Of a stretch of 64,000 nucleotides of DNA, positions 27,071 through 34,528 are shown piece after piece. Every line of letters starts with the position of its first letter. Within the stretch, counting starts at the first letter, position 1. Source of the stretch: CAVUPF01 sp963743285 (lineage in GTDB: Bacteria > Actinomycetota > Thermoleophilia > Solirubrobacterales > 70-9); the NCBI GenBank assembly GCA_963743285.1, contig CAVUPF010000001.1:186001-250000 (forward strand), given 5' to 3'. The position numbers and the translations under genes are program-made. A model generated the notes under the pieces. The model worked only from the letters and a program-made list of their open reading frames with translations, did not search any database and was not told where the DNA came from.

Positions 27071-27688
27071 TTGAAGAACGTCTTGTTCGTCTGTACGAAG
27101 AATGCCGGCCGCTCTCAAATGGCACAGGCTTTCTTTGAGTGTCATGCACCTGATGATCTTCGGGCGGAGTCGGCCGGCCAAGATCCCGCGGAACGCATCC
27201 ATCCCGTCGTGATCGACGCTATGGAGGAGGTCAATCTCAGCCTCTCCGATAGGCGTCCCAAGAAATTAAGCATCGAGATGCAGCTGCATGCCGATTGGGC
27301 GATCACGCTTGCATGCGGTGGCCGCTGTCCGTACGTACCGAGCGTCGTCGAGGATTGGAGCATTCCGGACCCGGCGGGAAGGTCCATCGAGGAGGTGCGC
27401 GTGATCCGCGATCGGATCGAGTATCGAATTGAAGATCTCCTCACAACCCGGATTGAGGCCATTCGTAACGACACCACGCCCCATCAGACTCGCCTGGCCG
27501 GACTGTTGCCTTCTCTGATTGAGGAGTTCGAGGGCCTACGCGAGCCCGAGGAGATCCGCGCCTGCGCAGATGTGATCCTCACCGACTACGAAGTCGCCCC
27601 GGTGCGGAGTTTTGTGATGAGTCTTGCTACCCGACGAGTACGAGAATGCCTTCGCGCTGATGTGTGCGAGCCGTTTGTCCGAAGGTAG
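27071..27688 (+). CDS. arsC: Arsenate reductase-like low-molecular-weight phosphatase with C-terminal helical domain
   Basis: 205 residues from a TTG at 27071 preceded by GGGAGAG; an in-frame TTG at 27020 is an alternative. The N-terminal 125 residues form an LMW-PTP/ArsC fold with the CX5R loop VLFVCTKNAGRSQMAQAFF, the ACGGRCPYVP cysteines and the DWSIPDPAGRSIEEVRVIRD region. The last 80 residues, containing TDYEVAPVRSFVMSLATRRV, resemble the three-helix dimerisation domain found on some actinobacterial arsenic phosphatases. It lies 107 bp after arsJ. The electron donor cannot be told from sequence. Confidence 0.85.
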   Translation: MKNVLFVCTKNAGRSQMAQAFFECHAPDDLRAESAGQDPAERIHPVVIDAMEEVNLSLSDRRPKKLSIEMQLHADWAITLACGGRCPYVPSVVEDWSIPDPAGRSIEEVRVIRDRIEYRIEDLLTTRIEAIRNDTTPHQTRLAGLLPSLIEEFEGLREPEEIRACADVILTDYEVAPVRSFVMSLATRRVRECLRADVCEPFVRR

Positions 27689-27754
27689 AAGATTGACCCG
27701 GCCAACTGCTCACTAAAGTGGAGACCTCGTGATTATCCGACCGACAGAGCAGCG

Positions 27755-27880
27755 GAAGGTCTGCTCGGCGACCCCAAGGGTCTTTGCCACTTCGGGTATC
27801 TGCATTCCCTCTGAGAGCAACTGATCTGCCTCTCTGAGCTTGCGGATGATCTGTTCGGGGGTGTGCTTTCGCCTCTTCAC
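27755..27880 (-). pseudogene. IS3-family orfA fragment (N-terminal HTH)
   Basis: Read on the minus strand from a GTG at 27880, the frame gives KRRKHTPEQIIRKLREADQL and then VAKTLGVAEQTF, the start of IS3 (IS407-like) OrfA, with an upstream GGGAGGACC ribosome-binding site. The similarity stops abruptly after EQTF, and no orfB or second end is seen. It sits at the right edge of the arsenic island and is a trace of a mobile element there. Confidence 0.8.
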
Positions 27881-27963
27881 TTGAGTCGGTCCTCCCTTTG
27901 CCGATTGTCGCGGGCGGGAAGAAGCATCAAATGGGTCGGACCGATTTCAGGGTTTCGGGCCAC

Positions 27964-28068
27964 CGGCACCGGAGCCTGGGTGGCCTGGGGCGGCTTGCTC
28001 AGCCGAGGACCGAGAAGAGCAGGCGGATGGCGAGGGCGATCAGCGCCACTCCGAGGATCCGCCTGATC
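27964..28068. repeat. Right direct repeat of the arsenic island (tauE 3' end)
   Basis: Partner of 23191-23295 at an offset of 4,773 bp. Most of this copy is the authentic 3' end of the intact tauE gene (stop at 27999) plus 35 bp of downstream sequence. Confidence 0.93.
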
Positions 28069-28814
28069 GAGGGGCCGGTGAGCCGTTGGGAGAGCCTTGC
28101 CCCCAGCTGTGCCCCGGGAAGCACCCCGACCGAGAGTGCGATCGCCCGGCGCAGGCCGTTGCCGACGTATAAGACTCCGCCGATCAGATGGGTGAGGCTG
28201 GCGGTGCCGGCGATGAAGACCAAGACGAAGTGCGAGGTGGCGGTCGCGATGTGGGTGGGGAAGCCCAGGGCGCCGACCAGGAGCGGCACGTGCATCACGC
28301 CGCCGCCGATGCCGAGGAAGCTGGAGAGGAAGCCGACGAAGACGCTGTAGGCCATCCCGCGGCGCACCGGCACGCGGTAGCGGTAGGTGTGGCCGAGCCG
28401 GTCGACGAGCTCCCGCGCCTCGGTGCGCCCGCGCGGCTGCGTCCGTTCGGCATGGGGTTGAAGTCGGATCACCGCGATCGCCGCGCTGCCCAGCACCACC
28501 GCCATGATCAGGTCAAAGACGCGGATCGGGACGTAGCGCACGGCGAGCGCGCCAAGCACCGACCCCGGCATCGCGGCTGCCGCGAATCGGGCGCCGGAGC
28601 GGTAGTCGATGCGCCGCATGCGCGCGTAGGCGATCGAGCCGGAGAGCGCGTTGAAGAAGACGACCAGGAGGCTGATCGAGGTGATCGTCGCTGCGGAGAG
28701 GGTCGGGTAGAGGATCAGCAGGACGGGGGTGAGGATGAAGCCGCCGCCTGCACCGACGAGGGTGCCGAGCACGCCGACCGCGAGCCCGAGCAAAGCCAGC
28801 AGCACATATGTCAC
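27999..28814 (-). CDS. TauE/SafE-family sulfite exporter-like permease
   Basis: 271 residues with about eight membrane spans, GTG start at 28814. Two repeats each begin with the family loop: GVLGTLVGAGGGFILTPVLL at the N-terminus and GFLSSFLGIGGGVMHVPLLV in the second half. These proteins export sulfur-containing anions, but the substrate here is unknown. The last 23 codons are duplicated at 23228-23295 on the far side of the arsenic island, while this copy is complete. Confidence 0.9.
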   Translation of the reverse strand: MTYVLLALLGLAVGVLGTLVGAGGGFILTPVLLILYPTLSAATITSISLLVVFFNALSGSIAYARMRRIDYRSGARFAAAAMPGSVLGALAVRYVPIRVFDLIMAVVLGSAAIAVIRLQPHAERTQPRGRTEARELVDRLGHTYRYRVPVRRGMAYSVFVGFLSSFLGIGGGVMHVPLLVGALGFPTHIATATSHFVLVFIAGTASLTHLIGGVLYVGNGLRRAIALSVGVLPGAQLGARLSQRLTGPSIRRILGVALIALAIRLLFSVLG

Positions 28815-28954
28815 CGGGCCGCTGCCTCGCGCCTCGAATTATCTGACGGTGAGTGAGGAGGCCTCACCGCGGAGGATCTTCCTCCTTCGGCTAAGGAGTG
28901 GGCAAGGGCAGGTCGGAACGCTTGATCGCACCCCAAGATTTCTCCCTACAAAAA

Positions 28955-28991
28955 GACCGGCACAGGGCCCTTGGGGAGCCCTGTGCCGGTC
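28955..28991 (-). terminator. Rho-independent terminator of pstS
   Basis: GACCGGCACAGGGC (28955-28968) and GCCCTGTGCCGGTC (28978-28991) form a perfect 14-bp stem with a 9-nt loop. On the minus strand it is followed by TTTTTG, so it ends transcription from pstS, whose stop codon is about 40 bp upstream. Confidence 0.92.
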
Positions 28992-29030
28992 GGTAGCCGC
29001 GGCGCCTCCGCCGCTAGCCAGTCTTTTCTT

Positions 29031-30059
29031 CTAGAGCGAGTTCGCCGTCCGTTCGGATGCCTTGACCACGATCTTGGGCAGTTTCGCGAAGTCAAGCGCA
29101 GGTCCGTATTTCTGTCCGGTCGTCAGGTTGTACTTGATGAACTGTTGGAGTTCGCTCGCTTTCGGCGAACCCAGAGGCACGATGCAGTAAGTGAACGTCG
29201 ATATCGGATAGGCGGTTTTCGCCTTCTTCGACGGGTCCACGATGTGGAGTTCGTTGTTGGCAGGCACATGCTTGACCGTCGCCGCCGCCGCTTCGAAGCC
29301 CGCCAGGTTGGGATACACGAAATTCCCAGCACTGTTCTCGATTGCTGCGGCCGGCAAGCCCGCTGCGATGACGTAGGAGGTCTCGATGTAGCCGATCGCC
29401 CCCTTGGTCGTATCGACGACCGAGGTAACGCCGGGGTTGCCTTTGGCGCCGACTCCAACTGGGAATTTGACCGAGGTCGCATAGCCGACCGAGCTCCTCC
29501 ACGCACTGCTCACTTTCGAGAGGTAGTTGGTGAAGGCATAGGTTGTCCCGGAGCCGTCGCTGCGAAAGGCCACAGTGATCGTCAGGCCGGGCAGATGGAG
29601 TTTCGGGTTCAGTTTCTTGATCTTGGGGCTGTTCCACTTCGTGATCTTGCCTTCATAGATTTCGGCCACCACCGGCCCCGACAGATGCAGAGCGTTCTTC
29701 TTGATGCCCGGCAAGTTGTAGGAGACGGCCGGCCCCGACAGCGCCCACGGCATCTGCACGCAGTTGCCGCAAGCGGCGGCCTGTTCAGGTGTGAGAGGCG
29801 CATCGGAGGCGCCGAAGTCGACGGTCCGCGCGGTTATGTCCGCAATGCCCGCTCCGGAGCCGACCGAGGAGTAGGTGACCGGGATGCCTCCGTTTGTATG
29901 AGCCTCGAAGCCACTTATCCAGTTAGCCATCAGCGGCGCCACCAGCGTGGACCCCGCGCCCTTTAGTTCGGCGAAGGCACTCGCCGTCGAGATGGTCGCC
30001 ATGCATGCAACCGTCCCGACCGTCGCGATGATGAGACCAAGCAACCTGTTGCGAATCAA
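29031..30059 (-). CDS. pstS: Periplasmic phosphate-binding protein PstS
   Basis: 342 residues with a Sec signal peptide (LLGLIIATVGTVACMATIST, cleavage near ASA-FAE). Phosphate-site motifs include LKGAGSTLVAPLMANW, VDFGASDAPLT and FRSDGSGTTYAFTNYL. The start is a TTG (30059) after AAAGGA. It is divergent from pstCAB, and its own terminator follows, so it can be made in much larger amounts than the permease. It captures phosphate outside the membrane for PstCAB. Confidence 0.95.
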   Translation of the reverse strand: MIRNRLLGLIIATVGTVACMATISTASAFAELKGAGSTLVAPLMANWISGFEAHTNGGIPVTYSSVGSGAGIADITARTVDFGASDAPLTPEQAAACGNCVQMPWALSGPAVSYNLPGIKKNALHLSGPVVAEIYEGKITKWNSPKIKKLNPKLHLPGLTITVAFRSDGSGTTYAFTNYLSKVSSAWRSSVGYATSVKFPVGVGAKGNPGVTSVVDTTKGAIGYIETSYVIAAGLPAAAIENSAGNFVYPNLAGFEAAAATVKHVPANNELHIVDPSKKAKTAYPISTFTYCIVPLGSPKASELQQFIKYNLTTGQKYGPALDFAKLPKIVVKASERTANSL

Positions 30060-30156
30060 GTCAAATCCTTTCGGCTTGTTTTATCCCGTTGAGACACGGG
30101 CGTCGTAGGTCATGGACTGGTGTGCGCTGGAGAATCACGGCAACGGGGGAAGCTCC

Positions 30157-30211
30157 CGTAAACATCTTGTGAAGACACGCCGAAATAGTTGTAATAATTC
30201 TGTGAAACCTG
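30157..30211. promoter_or_regulatory. Candidate PhoP (PHO) box: five 11-bp phased repeats
   Basis: In the 198-bp gap between pstS and pstC, units starting at 30157, 30168, 30179, 30190 and 30201 begin CGTAAA, TGTGAA, GCCGAA, TGTAAT and TGTGAA. The exact 11-bp spacing is that of actinobacterial PhoP direct-repeat units (TTCA-type when read on the other strand). It would control both divergent pst transcripts under phosphate limitation. The site is inferred; no phoPR genes are in the window. Confidence 0.5.
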
Positions 30212-30257
30212 CCGCGCCGGGCGGGAAGCGGAGTTAATCTCCTCTACCCTGCGCGCC

Positions 30258-31247
30258 ATGAGCACCTCGGTCAGCCCGGCGCCTCCACCCAGCGCTCGTG
30301 CCCGCTCGCGCAGGCGCCGCAAACAGGCCGACCGCTTCGGAGACAGCCTGCTCTACGGAGTCTGCGCGTTTGCGGCGCTGGTCAGCGCCGCCGTGCTCCT
30401 CGTAGTCGGCTATGAGGTGGTGAATGGCGCCGGTCTCGCGATATCTAGGTTCGGGCTAGGATTCGTCTTCCACACAATCTGGCAGCCAAATTTCAAGATA
30501 TTTGGCGCGGGCTCTTTTCTTTTCGGTACCGCGGTCACCTCCTTCATGGCCCTGCTGCTGGGGGCCCCGATCGCGATCGCGATCGGGCTCTTCCTAAGTC
30601 TGCTAGCGCCGGCTGGGGTGCGGGGGGTCATCTCGCCGCTAGTCGAGATGCTGGCGGCGATCCCCAGCGTCATCCTCGGCTTCTGGGGCCTCCTGATCCT
30701 GGCGCCCTTCGTCCACGAACACATCGAGCCCTTCCTGCACGAAACGCTGGGCTTCCTCCCGATCTTCGGCGCCCCGGAAACGACCGGCCTTAGCCTGTTC
30801 ACGGCGGGCCTGATCCTGACGATCATGGTGATCCCGATCATCGCCTCGATCTCCCGCGATCTCTTCCGAACCGTCCCCCGCGAGATTCAGGACGGGGCGA
30901 GCGCGCTGGGGGCCACTCGGTGGGAGGTCGTGCGCGGGGTGGTCCTTCCCTCAACCGCCTCCGGAGTGGTAGCCGCCACGCTGCTTGGCCTCGGGCGGGC
31001 CCTGGGCGAGGCGATCGCGGTGGTGCAGGTGGCCGGGGACGGCTCCGAAATCCACGGGTCGCTGTTCAAAACCGGCAACACGCTGGCCGCCCAGATCGCT
31101 AACCAGTTCTTGAATGCAGGTCCCGGGATTTATCAGTCCTCCCTCTTCTACCTGGGGGTAATCCTTCTCGTCATCGGGCTCGCTTCGAACCTCTGCGCAC
31201 GCTGGATCGGGAGGCGCTTCAACTATCAGCGGACGGCGGCGCGATGA
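30258..31247 (+). CDS. pstC: Phosphate ABC transporter permease PstC
   Basis: 329 residues with a basic N-terminus (SARARSRRRRKQADRFGDSL) and about six membrane spans. The GAPIAIAIGLFLSLLAPAGV segment, PLVEMLAAIPSVILGFWGLL and the inner-face loop DGASALGATRWEVVRGVVLP (EAA-type contact with PstB) mark PstC. Its stop overlaps the pstA ATG by four bases. First gene of pstC-pstA-pstB. Confidence 0.95.
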   Translation: MSTSVSPAPPPSARARSRRRRKQADRFGDSLLYGVCAFAALVSAAVLLVVGYEVVNGAGLAISRFGLGFVFHTIWQPNFKIFGAGSFLFGTAVTSFMALLLGAPIAIAIGLFLSLLAPAGVRGVISPLVEMLAAIPSVILGFWGLLILAPFVHEHIEPFLHETLGFLPIFGAPETTGLSLFTAGLILTIMVIPIIASISRDLFRTVPREIQDGASALGATRWEVVRGVVLPSTASGVVAATLLGLGRALGEAIAVVQVAGDGSEIHGSLFKTGNTLAAQIANQFLNAGPGIYQSSLFYLGVILLVIGLASNLCARWIGRRFNYQRTAAR

Positions 31248-32122
31248 GTGGCGGTGGCGTGCCCGATCCGACCGCTCCGCTGACGGCCTCGGGCAACCTG
31301 CGCCGGCGGCAGTTCGTCAGCCGCCTCGCCGTGTCGGGAGCGACCCTCGCGGCGTTGGCCGCCGTCGCGGTGCTGGTGATCGTCACCTACACGGTGCTGG
31401 CGCGCGGGGCCAGCGCCCTCAGCCTCGAATTCCTGGTCAAGGGTGCGCCCGAAGGAATCGGCCCGGCAATCGTCGGCACCGCCCTGATCGTCGCGCTCGC
31501 CACCGCGATCGCGATGCCGTTTGGAATTCTCGTCGCTTGCTATTTGACCGAGTTCGCGGGGGACCGCGCGGCTCGCTCGATCCGGCTCGCGCTGGACCTG
31601 ATGAACGGGCTTCCCTCGATCATCGTCGGCCTCTTCATCTTCGGCCTGCTCGTGGACCACAAACAGCAGTCGGCCTATGCCGCCTCGATCGCGCTGGCGA
31701 TCATCATGCTGCCCTTGATCGCCCGCGGCAGCCAGGAGATCCTCCTCCTCGTCCCCGCCAGTCTGCGCGAAGCAGCCGATGCGCTGGGGGTGAGCCGCTG
31801 GCGCACCGTGCTAACTGTCGTCCTCCCCAGCGCGCTGGGGGGGATCGTCACCTCGACGGTTCTCGCCGTCGCCCGCGCGGCGGGTGAGACCGCGCCGCTG
31901 CTCCTGCTCTGCTCACTGGCCAACCAAAGCAAATACAGCCTCAACATCACTGAATCGGTGCCGAACTTACCGATGACGATCTTCACGCTCTCCGAAGAAG
32001 CCAGTCCAACCGGGTTCGCCCGCGCCTGGGGGGCGGGGTTCGTGCTGTTGGCGTTCATAGTGCTGTCGAGCCTCGGCGCCAGGGTGCTGCACGCCCGCAG
32101 CCAGAGGAAGATGAACTCGTGA
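31244..32122 (+). CDS. pstA: Phosphate ABC transporter permease PstA
   Basis: 292 residues, six membrane spans. Shows FGILVACYLTEFAGDRAARS, LDLMNGLPSIIVGLFIFGLL and the EAA-type loop REAADALGVSRWRTVLTVVL. It pairs with PstC to form the phosphate channel. Its end overlaps the GTG start of pstB (GTGA), so all three genes are translationally coupled. Confidence 0.95.
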   Translation: MSGGGVPDPTAPLTASGNLRRRQFVSRLAVSGATLAALAAVAVLVIVTYTVLARGASALSLEFLVKGAPEGIGPAIVGTALIVALATAIAMPFGILVACYLTEFAGDRAARSIRLALDLMNGLPSIIVGLFIFGLLVDHKQQSAYAASIALAIIMLPLIARGSQEILLLVPASLREAADALGVSRWRTVLTVVLPSALGGIVTSTVLAVARAAGETAPLLLLCSLANQSKYSLNITESVPNLPMTIFTLSEEASPTGFARAWGAGFVLLAFIVLSSLGARVLHARSQRKMNS

Positions 32123-33018
32123 GCCATTCCGATTCAACCCCGCAGTTCGGCGGTCCTGTTGTCCCACGCCGCGTCCGGATTCAGACCGGGCCGCAGCCGC
32201 AGGCGGGGCTTGGGGAGTCAAACGGCAGGAGCCGCGGATTGGCGCAGGAGGTGGTCTTCGATATCCGCGACGTCTCCGTCTCCTACGGCAGCAAAAAGGC
32301 GCTTGAGGGCGTAAACCTGCGGATCTACCGCAACCGGATCACGGCCCTGATCGGCCCCTCCGGCTGCGGCAAGACGACCTTCCTGCGCAGCCTCAACCGG
32401 ATGAACGACCCGGTGCCGGGCTTCAAGATCGAAGGCCAGATCTCCTACCACGGGCACGAGATATACGGCGAGCGGGTCGATCGGATCGAGGTGCGGCGCC
32501 GCATCGGGATGGTCTTCCAGAAACCGAACCCGTTTCCGAAGTCGATCTACAACAATGTCGCCTGGGCGCTGCGAAACCTCGGTCTGAAGGACGGCCTCGA
32601 CGATCGCGTCGAGCGCGCCCTGCGCGGCGCGGCGCTTTGGGAGGAGGTCAAGGATCGGCTCAAGGACAGCGCCCTAGGCCTCTCCGGCGGACAGCAGCAG
32701 CGGCTGTGCATCGCGCGGGCGATCGCGATCGAGCCCGACGTGCTGCTCCTCGACGAGCCGGCCTCGGCGCTTGACCCGGTCGCCACCGCGAAGATCGAGG
32801 AGCTCATGCACTCGCTCAAAAGCCGCTACACGATCGTGATCGTCACGCACAACATGCAGCAGGCGGCGCGGGTCGCCGATCAGACCGCGTTCTTCGGCCT
32901 CGACCTGAACGGCGCCGAGCGGGTGGGGTCGTTGATCGAGTGCGGCGACACCGAGACGATCTTCAATCAGCCCGCGGACCCGCGCACCCGCGACTACGTG
33001 ACGGGCCGCTTCGGCTGA
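32119..33018 (+). CDS. pstB: Phosphate ABC transporter ATPase PstB
   Basis: 299 residues, GTG start. Walker A LIGPSGCGKTTFLRSLNRMN, Q-loop FQKPNPFPKSIYNNVAWALR, signature LSGGQQQRLCIARAIA and Walker B VLLLDEPASALDP are all intact, followed by VTHNMQQAARVADQTAFF. The first 45 residues (PQFGGPVVPRRVRIQTGPQP and more) are a disordered extension not found in the usual 250-260-residue PstB. It energises PstCA. Confidence 0.96.
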   Translation: MSHSDSTPQFGGPVVPRRVRIQTGPQPQAGLGESNGRSRGLAQEVVFDIRDVSVSYGSKKALEGVNLRIYRNRITALIGPSGCGKTTFLRSLNRMNDPVPGFKIEGQISYHGHEIYGERVDRIEVRRRIGMVFQKPNPFPKSIYNNVAWALRNLGLKDGLDDRVERALRGAALWEEVKDRLKDSALGLSGGQQQRLCIARAIAIEPDVLLLDEPASALDPVATAKIEELMHSLKSRYTIVIVTHNMQQAARVADQTAFFGLDLNGAERVGSLIECGDTETIFNQPADPRTRDYVTGRFG

Positions 33019-33019
33019 T

Positions 33020-33523
33020 CTAGGACCGGAGGATCGAGTCGCCTGAGACCTGCTGGAGGAGCGAGTGGCCGCACTGCCAGCAGTAGGTCGCGCCGCTGCT
33101 GTGCGGAGCCCCGCAGGTGCCGCACGAGCCGGCCGTGCCGGTCTGCTCCATGCGCACGATGCGCTCGACCTCGCTGAGCTCGGCGTCGGCGTCCTGAAGG
33201 GTGGCGGCGCGCTGGATCAGCACGTCGACCCGGATGCGGTTGCGGATCGCCATCTCATAGACCAGCCCGCCGAGGTCCCACTGCAGCTCCGCGACCCGTC
33301 CGGTCAACTGGTCGCGGCGGCGTTCCAGGTCGACGACCAGGTCTGACCCGTACGCCGTCTCCAGGGCCGCGGGTGATGCCGTCAGGGGGGCGCTGGCCTG
33401 CGATGCAGGGATCGGCCCAGAGCCGTCCTTCGCCGTCCGGGGCTGTCCGCCCCTCACGCGACGACGATCACGGCGCGGCCGTAAACCGTCGAGGACGAGT
33501 GAGATCGGATTTTGCTTCGCCAT
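33020..33523 (-). CDS. Coiled-coil protein with C-terminal zinc ribbon
   Basis: 167 residues, ATG at 33523. The N-terminus is basic and disordered; a helix (LERRRDQLTGRVAELQWDLG) and a second coil follow; the C-terminus is a CxxC-CxxC zinc ribbon (CGTCGAPHSSGATYCWQCGH). No enzyme motif. It converges on pstB, 2 bp from its stop, and lies next to two other zinc-ribbon proteins. Function not recognised. Confidence 0.75.
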   Translation of the reverse strand: MAKQNPISLVLDGLRPRRDRRRVRGGQPRTAKDGSGPIPASQASAPLTASPAALETAYGSDLVVDLERRRDQLTGRVAELQWDLGGLVYEMAIRNRIRVDVLIQRAATLQDADAELSEVERIVRMEQTGTAGSCGTCGAPHSSGATYCWQCGHSLLQQVSGDSILRS

Positions 33524-33532
33524 CGGCCTCGC

Positions 33533-34321
33533 TCATTCTCCGAAGAATTCGCCGGTGAACTTGCCGCCTTTGCTACAGCCAGCGGTGCCCTTAGAGCACT
33601 TTTCGCCTACTTTTGTGGTCGGCGGTGCCAACTTGACGCCGTTCGCCGGGTGGAGGACGCTTTCGGCAGCTTTGCTCTGGCCGCTGCTGCCGGTGGCGCT
33701 GGAAGCCTTGGCTTTGGAGACCGTTGCCTTGGATCCCGTTTTCGCGCCAGAGCCCGCGCCCGTTTTGGTCGCGGTCGTGCCCGTCGTTTCGCCGCTGCCC
33801 GGCACTTTTACGACCACTGGGGTGCTGCTGGCCGCGTTCGTGTGTTCGCCAGAGCGCCCGATTAGGACGCCGACCCCCAGCGCCAGTAGCAGCGTCCCGA
33901 TGCCGGCGATCAGGGTGGCGTTGGCGGAGAGCCGCGGGCGCCGCTTGCGGGGGGGAGGAGGCGGGGTTTGGCGGGGCCCCTTCACCACCGTGTCCATCAG
34001 CACCACGGCGTCCATGAACGGCAGGCGCGGCTCCCCGCGGCGCTGTCCGCACTCCAGGCAGTAGCGCTGGTCGGCCGCCATCAGGGCACCGCAGGCCGGG
34101 CACTGCTCCCCCGTTGTGGGGACCAAGGAGGAGTGGGCCGCGGTTGCCGCGGGGGGGACTGAGGCCATCGGCGCGGTGACCTGTGTCGTGGGCTCCTCGG
34201 CCGATCTCGTGGATCCGTTTACCGGCGGAAGCGGCGGCGATGGGTATGCCGAGGGGGGCGCGGTGGATGTGTCGCCCTCCGGCCGGCCTGCTTGCGATAT
34301 CGAGGTGTCGATGGAGTCCAT
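33533..34321 (-). CDS. Membrane-anchored zinc-ribbon protein with extracytoplasmic tail
   Basis: 262 residues. A zinc ribbon (CPACGALMAADQRYCLECGQ) lies at about residues 75-96, followed by a proline-rich linker, one membrane helix (LIAGIGTLLLALGVGVLIGR) and a Ser/Thr/Lys/Gly-rich outer segment ending with CSKGTAGCSKGGKF. The topology suggests an inside ribbon and an outside stalk. It lies 9 bp upstream of the other minus-strand zinc-ribbon gene, so the two form an operon. It is divergent from the phosphoesterase gene, which starts with a near-identical ribbon. Confidence 0.72.
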   Translation of the reverse strand: MDSIDTSISQAGRPEGDTSTAPPSAYPSPPLPPVNGSTRSAEEPTTQVTAPMASVPPAATAAHSSLVPTTGEQCPACGALMAADQRYCLECGQRRGEPRLPFMDAVVLMDTVVKGPRQTPPPPPRKRRPRLSANATLIAGIGTLLLALGVGVLIGRSGEHTNAASSTPVVVKVPGSGETTGTTATKTGAGSGAKTGSKATVSKAKASSATGSSGQSKAAESVLHPANGVKLAPPTTKVGEKCSKGTAGCSKGGKFTGEFFGE

Positions 34322-34528
34322 GGCTCAGTTCTCAGCAGCCGCGCATCTCGCAGAGCGCGCTCCGTGCTGTGGCACACCGTCACCCCATAGAAGAGAAGCC
34401 ACGTACTGCATGGTCACGCAGAGTCCGCCTCAGATGTTTAAGAGTTGTGAACAGAGCGGCCTTCACCCCTGCGGACTCCAAATCTTCACATCGAGGTAAC
34501 GAGGCGGCATGAGACTCTATGTTCCAGG
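34322..34528. promoter_or_regulatory. Divergent intergenic region with TTCAC motifs
   Basis: These 207 bp separate the divergent zinc-ribbon and phosphoesterase genes. They contain GTTGTGAACAG (from 34444), CTTCACCCC (34461) and CTTCACATC (34484), similar to PhoP half-sites, but their spacing (23 bp) is not a multiple of 11. Phosphate control of these genes is therefore only a suggestion. Confidence 0.3.
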
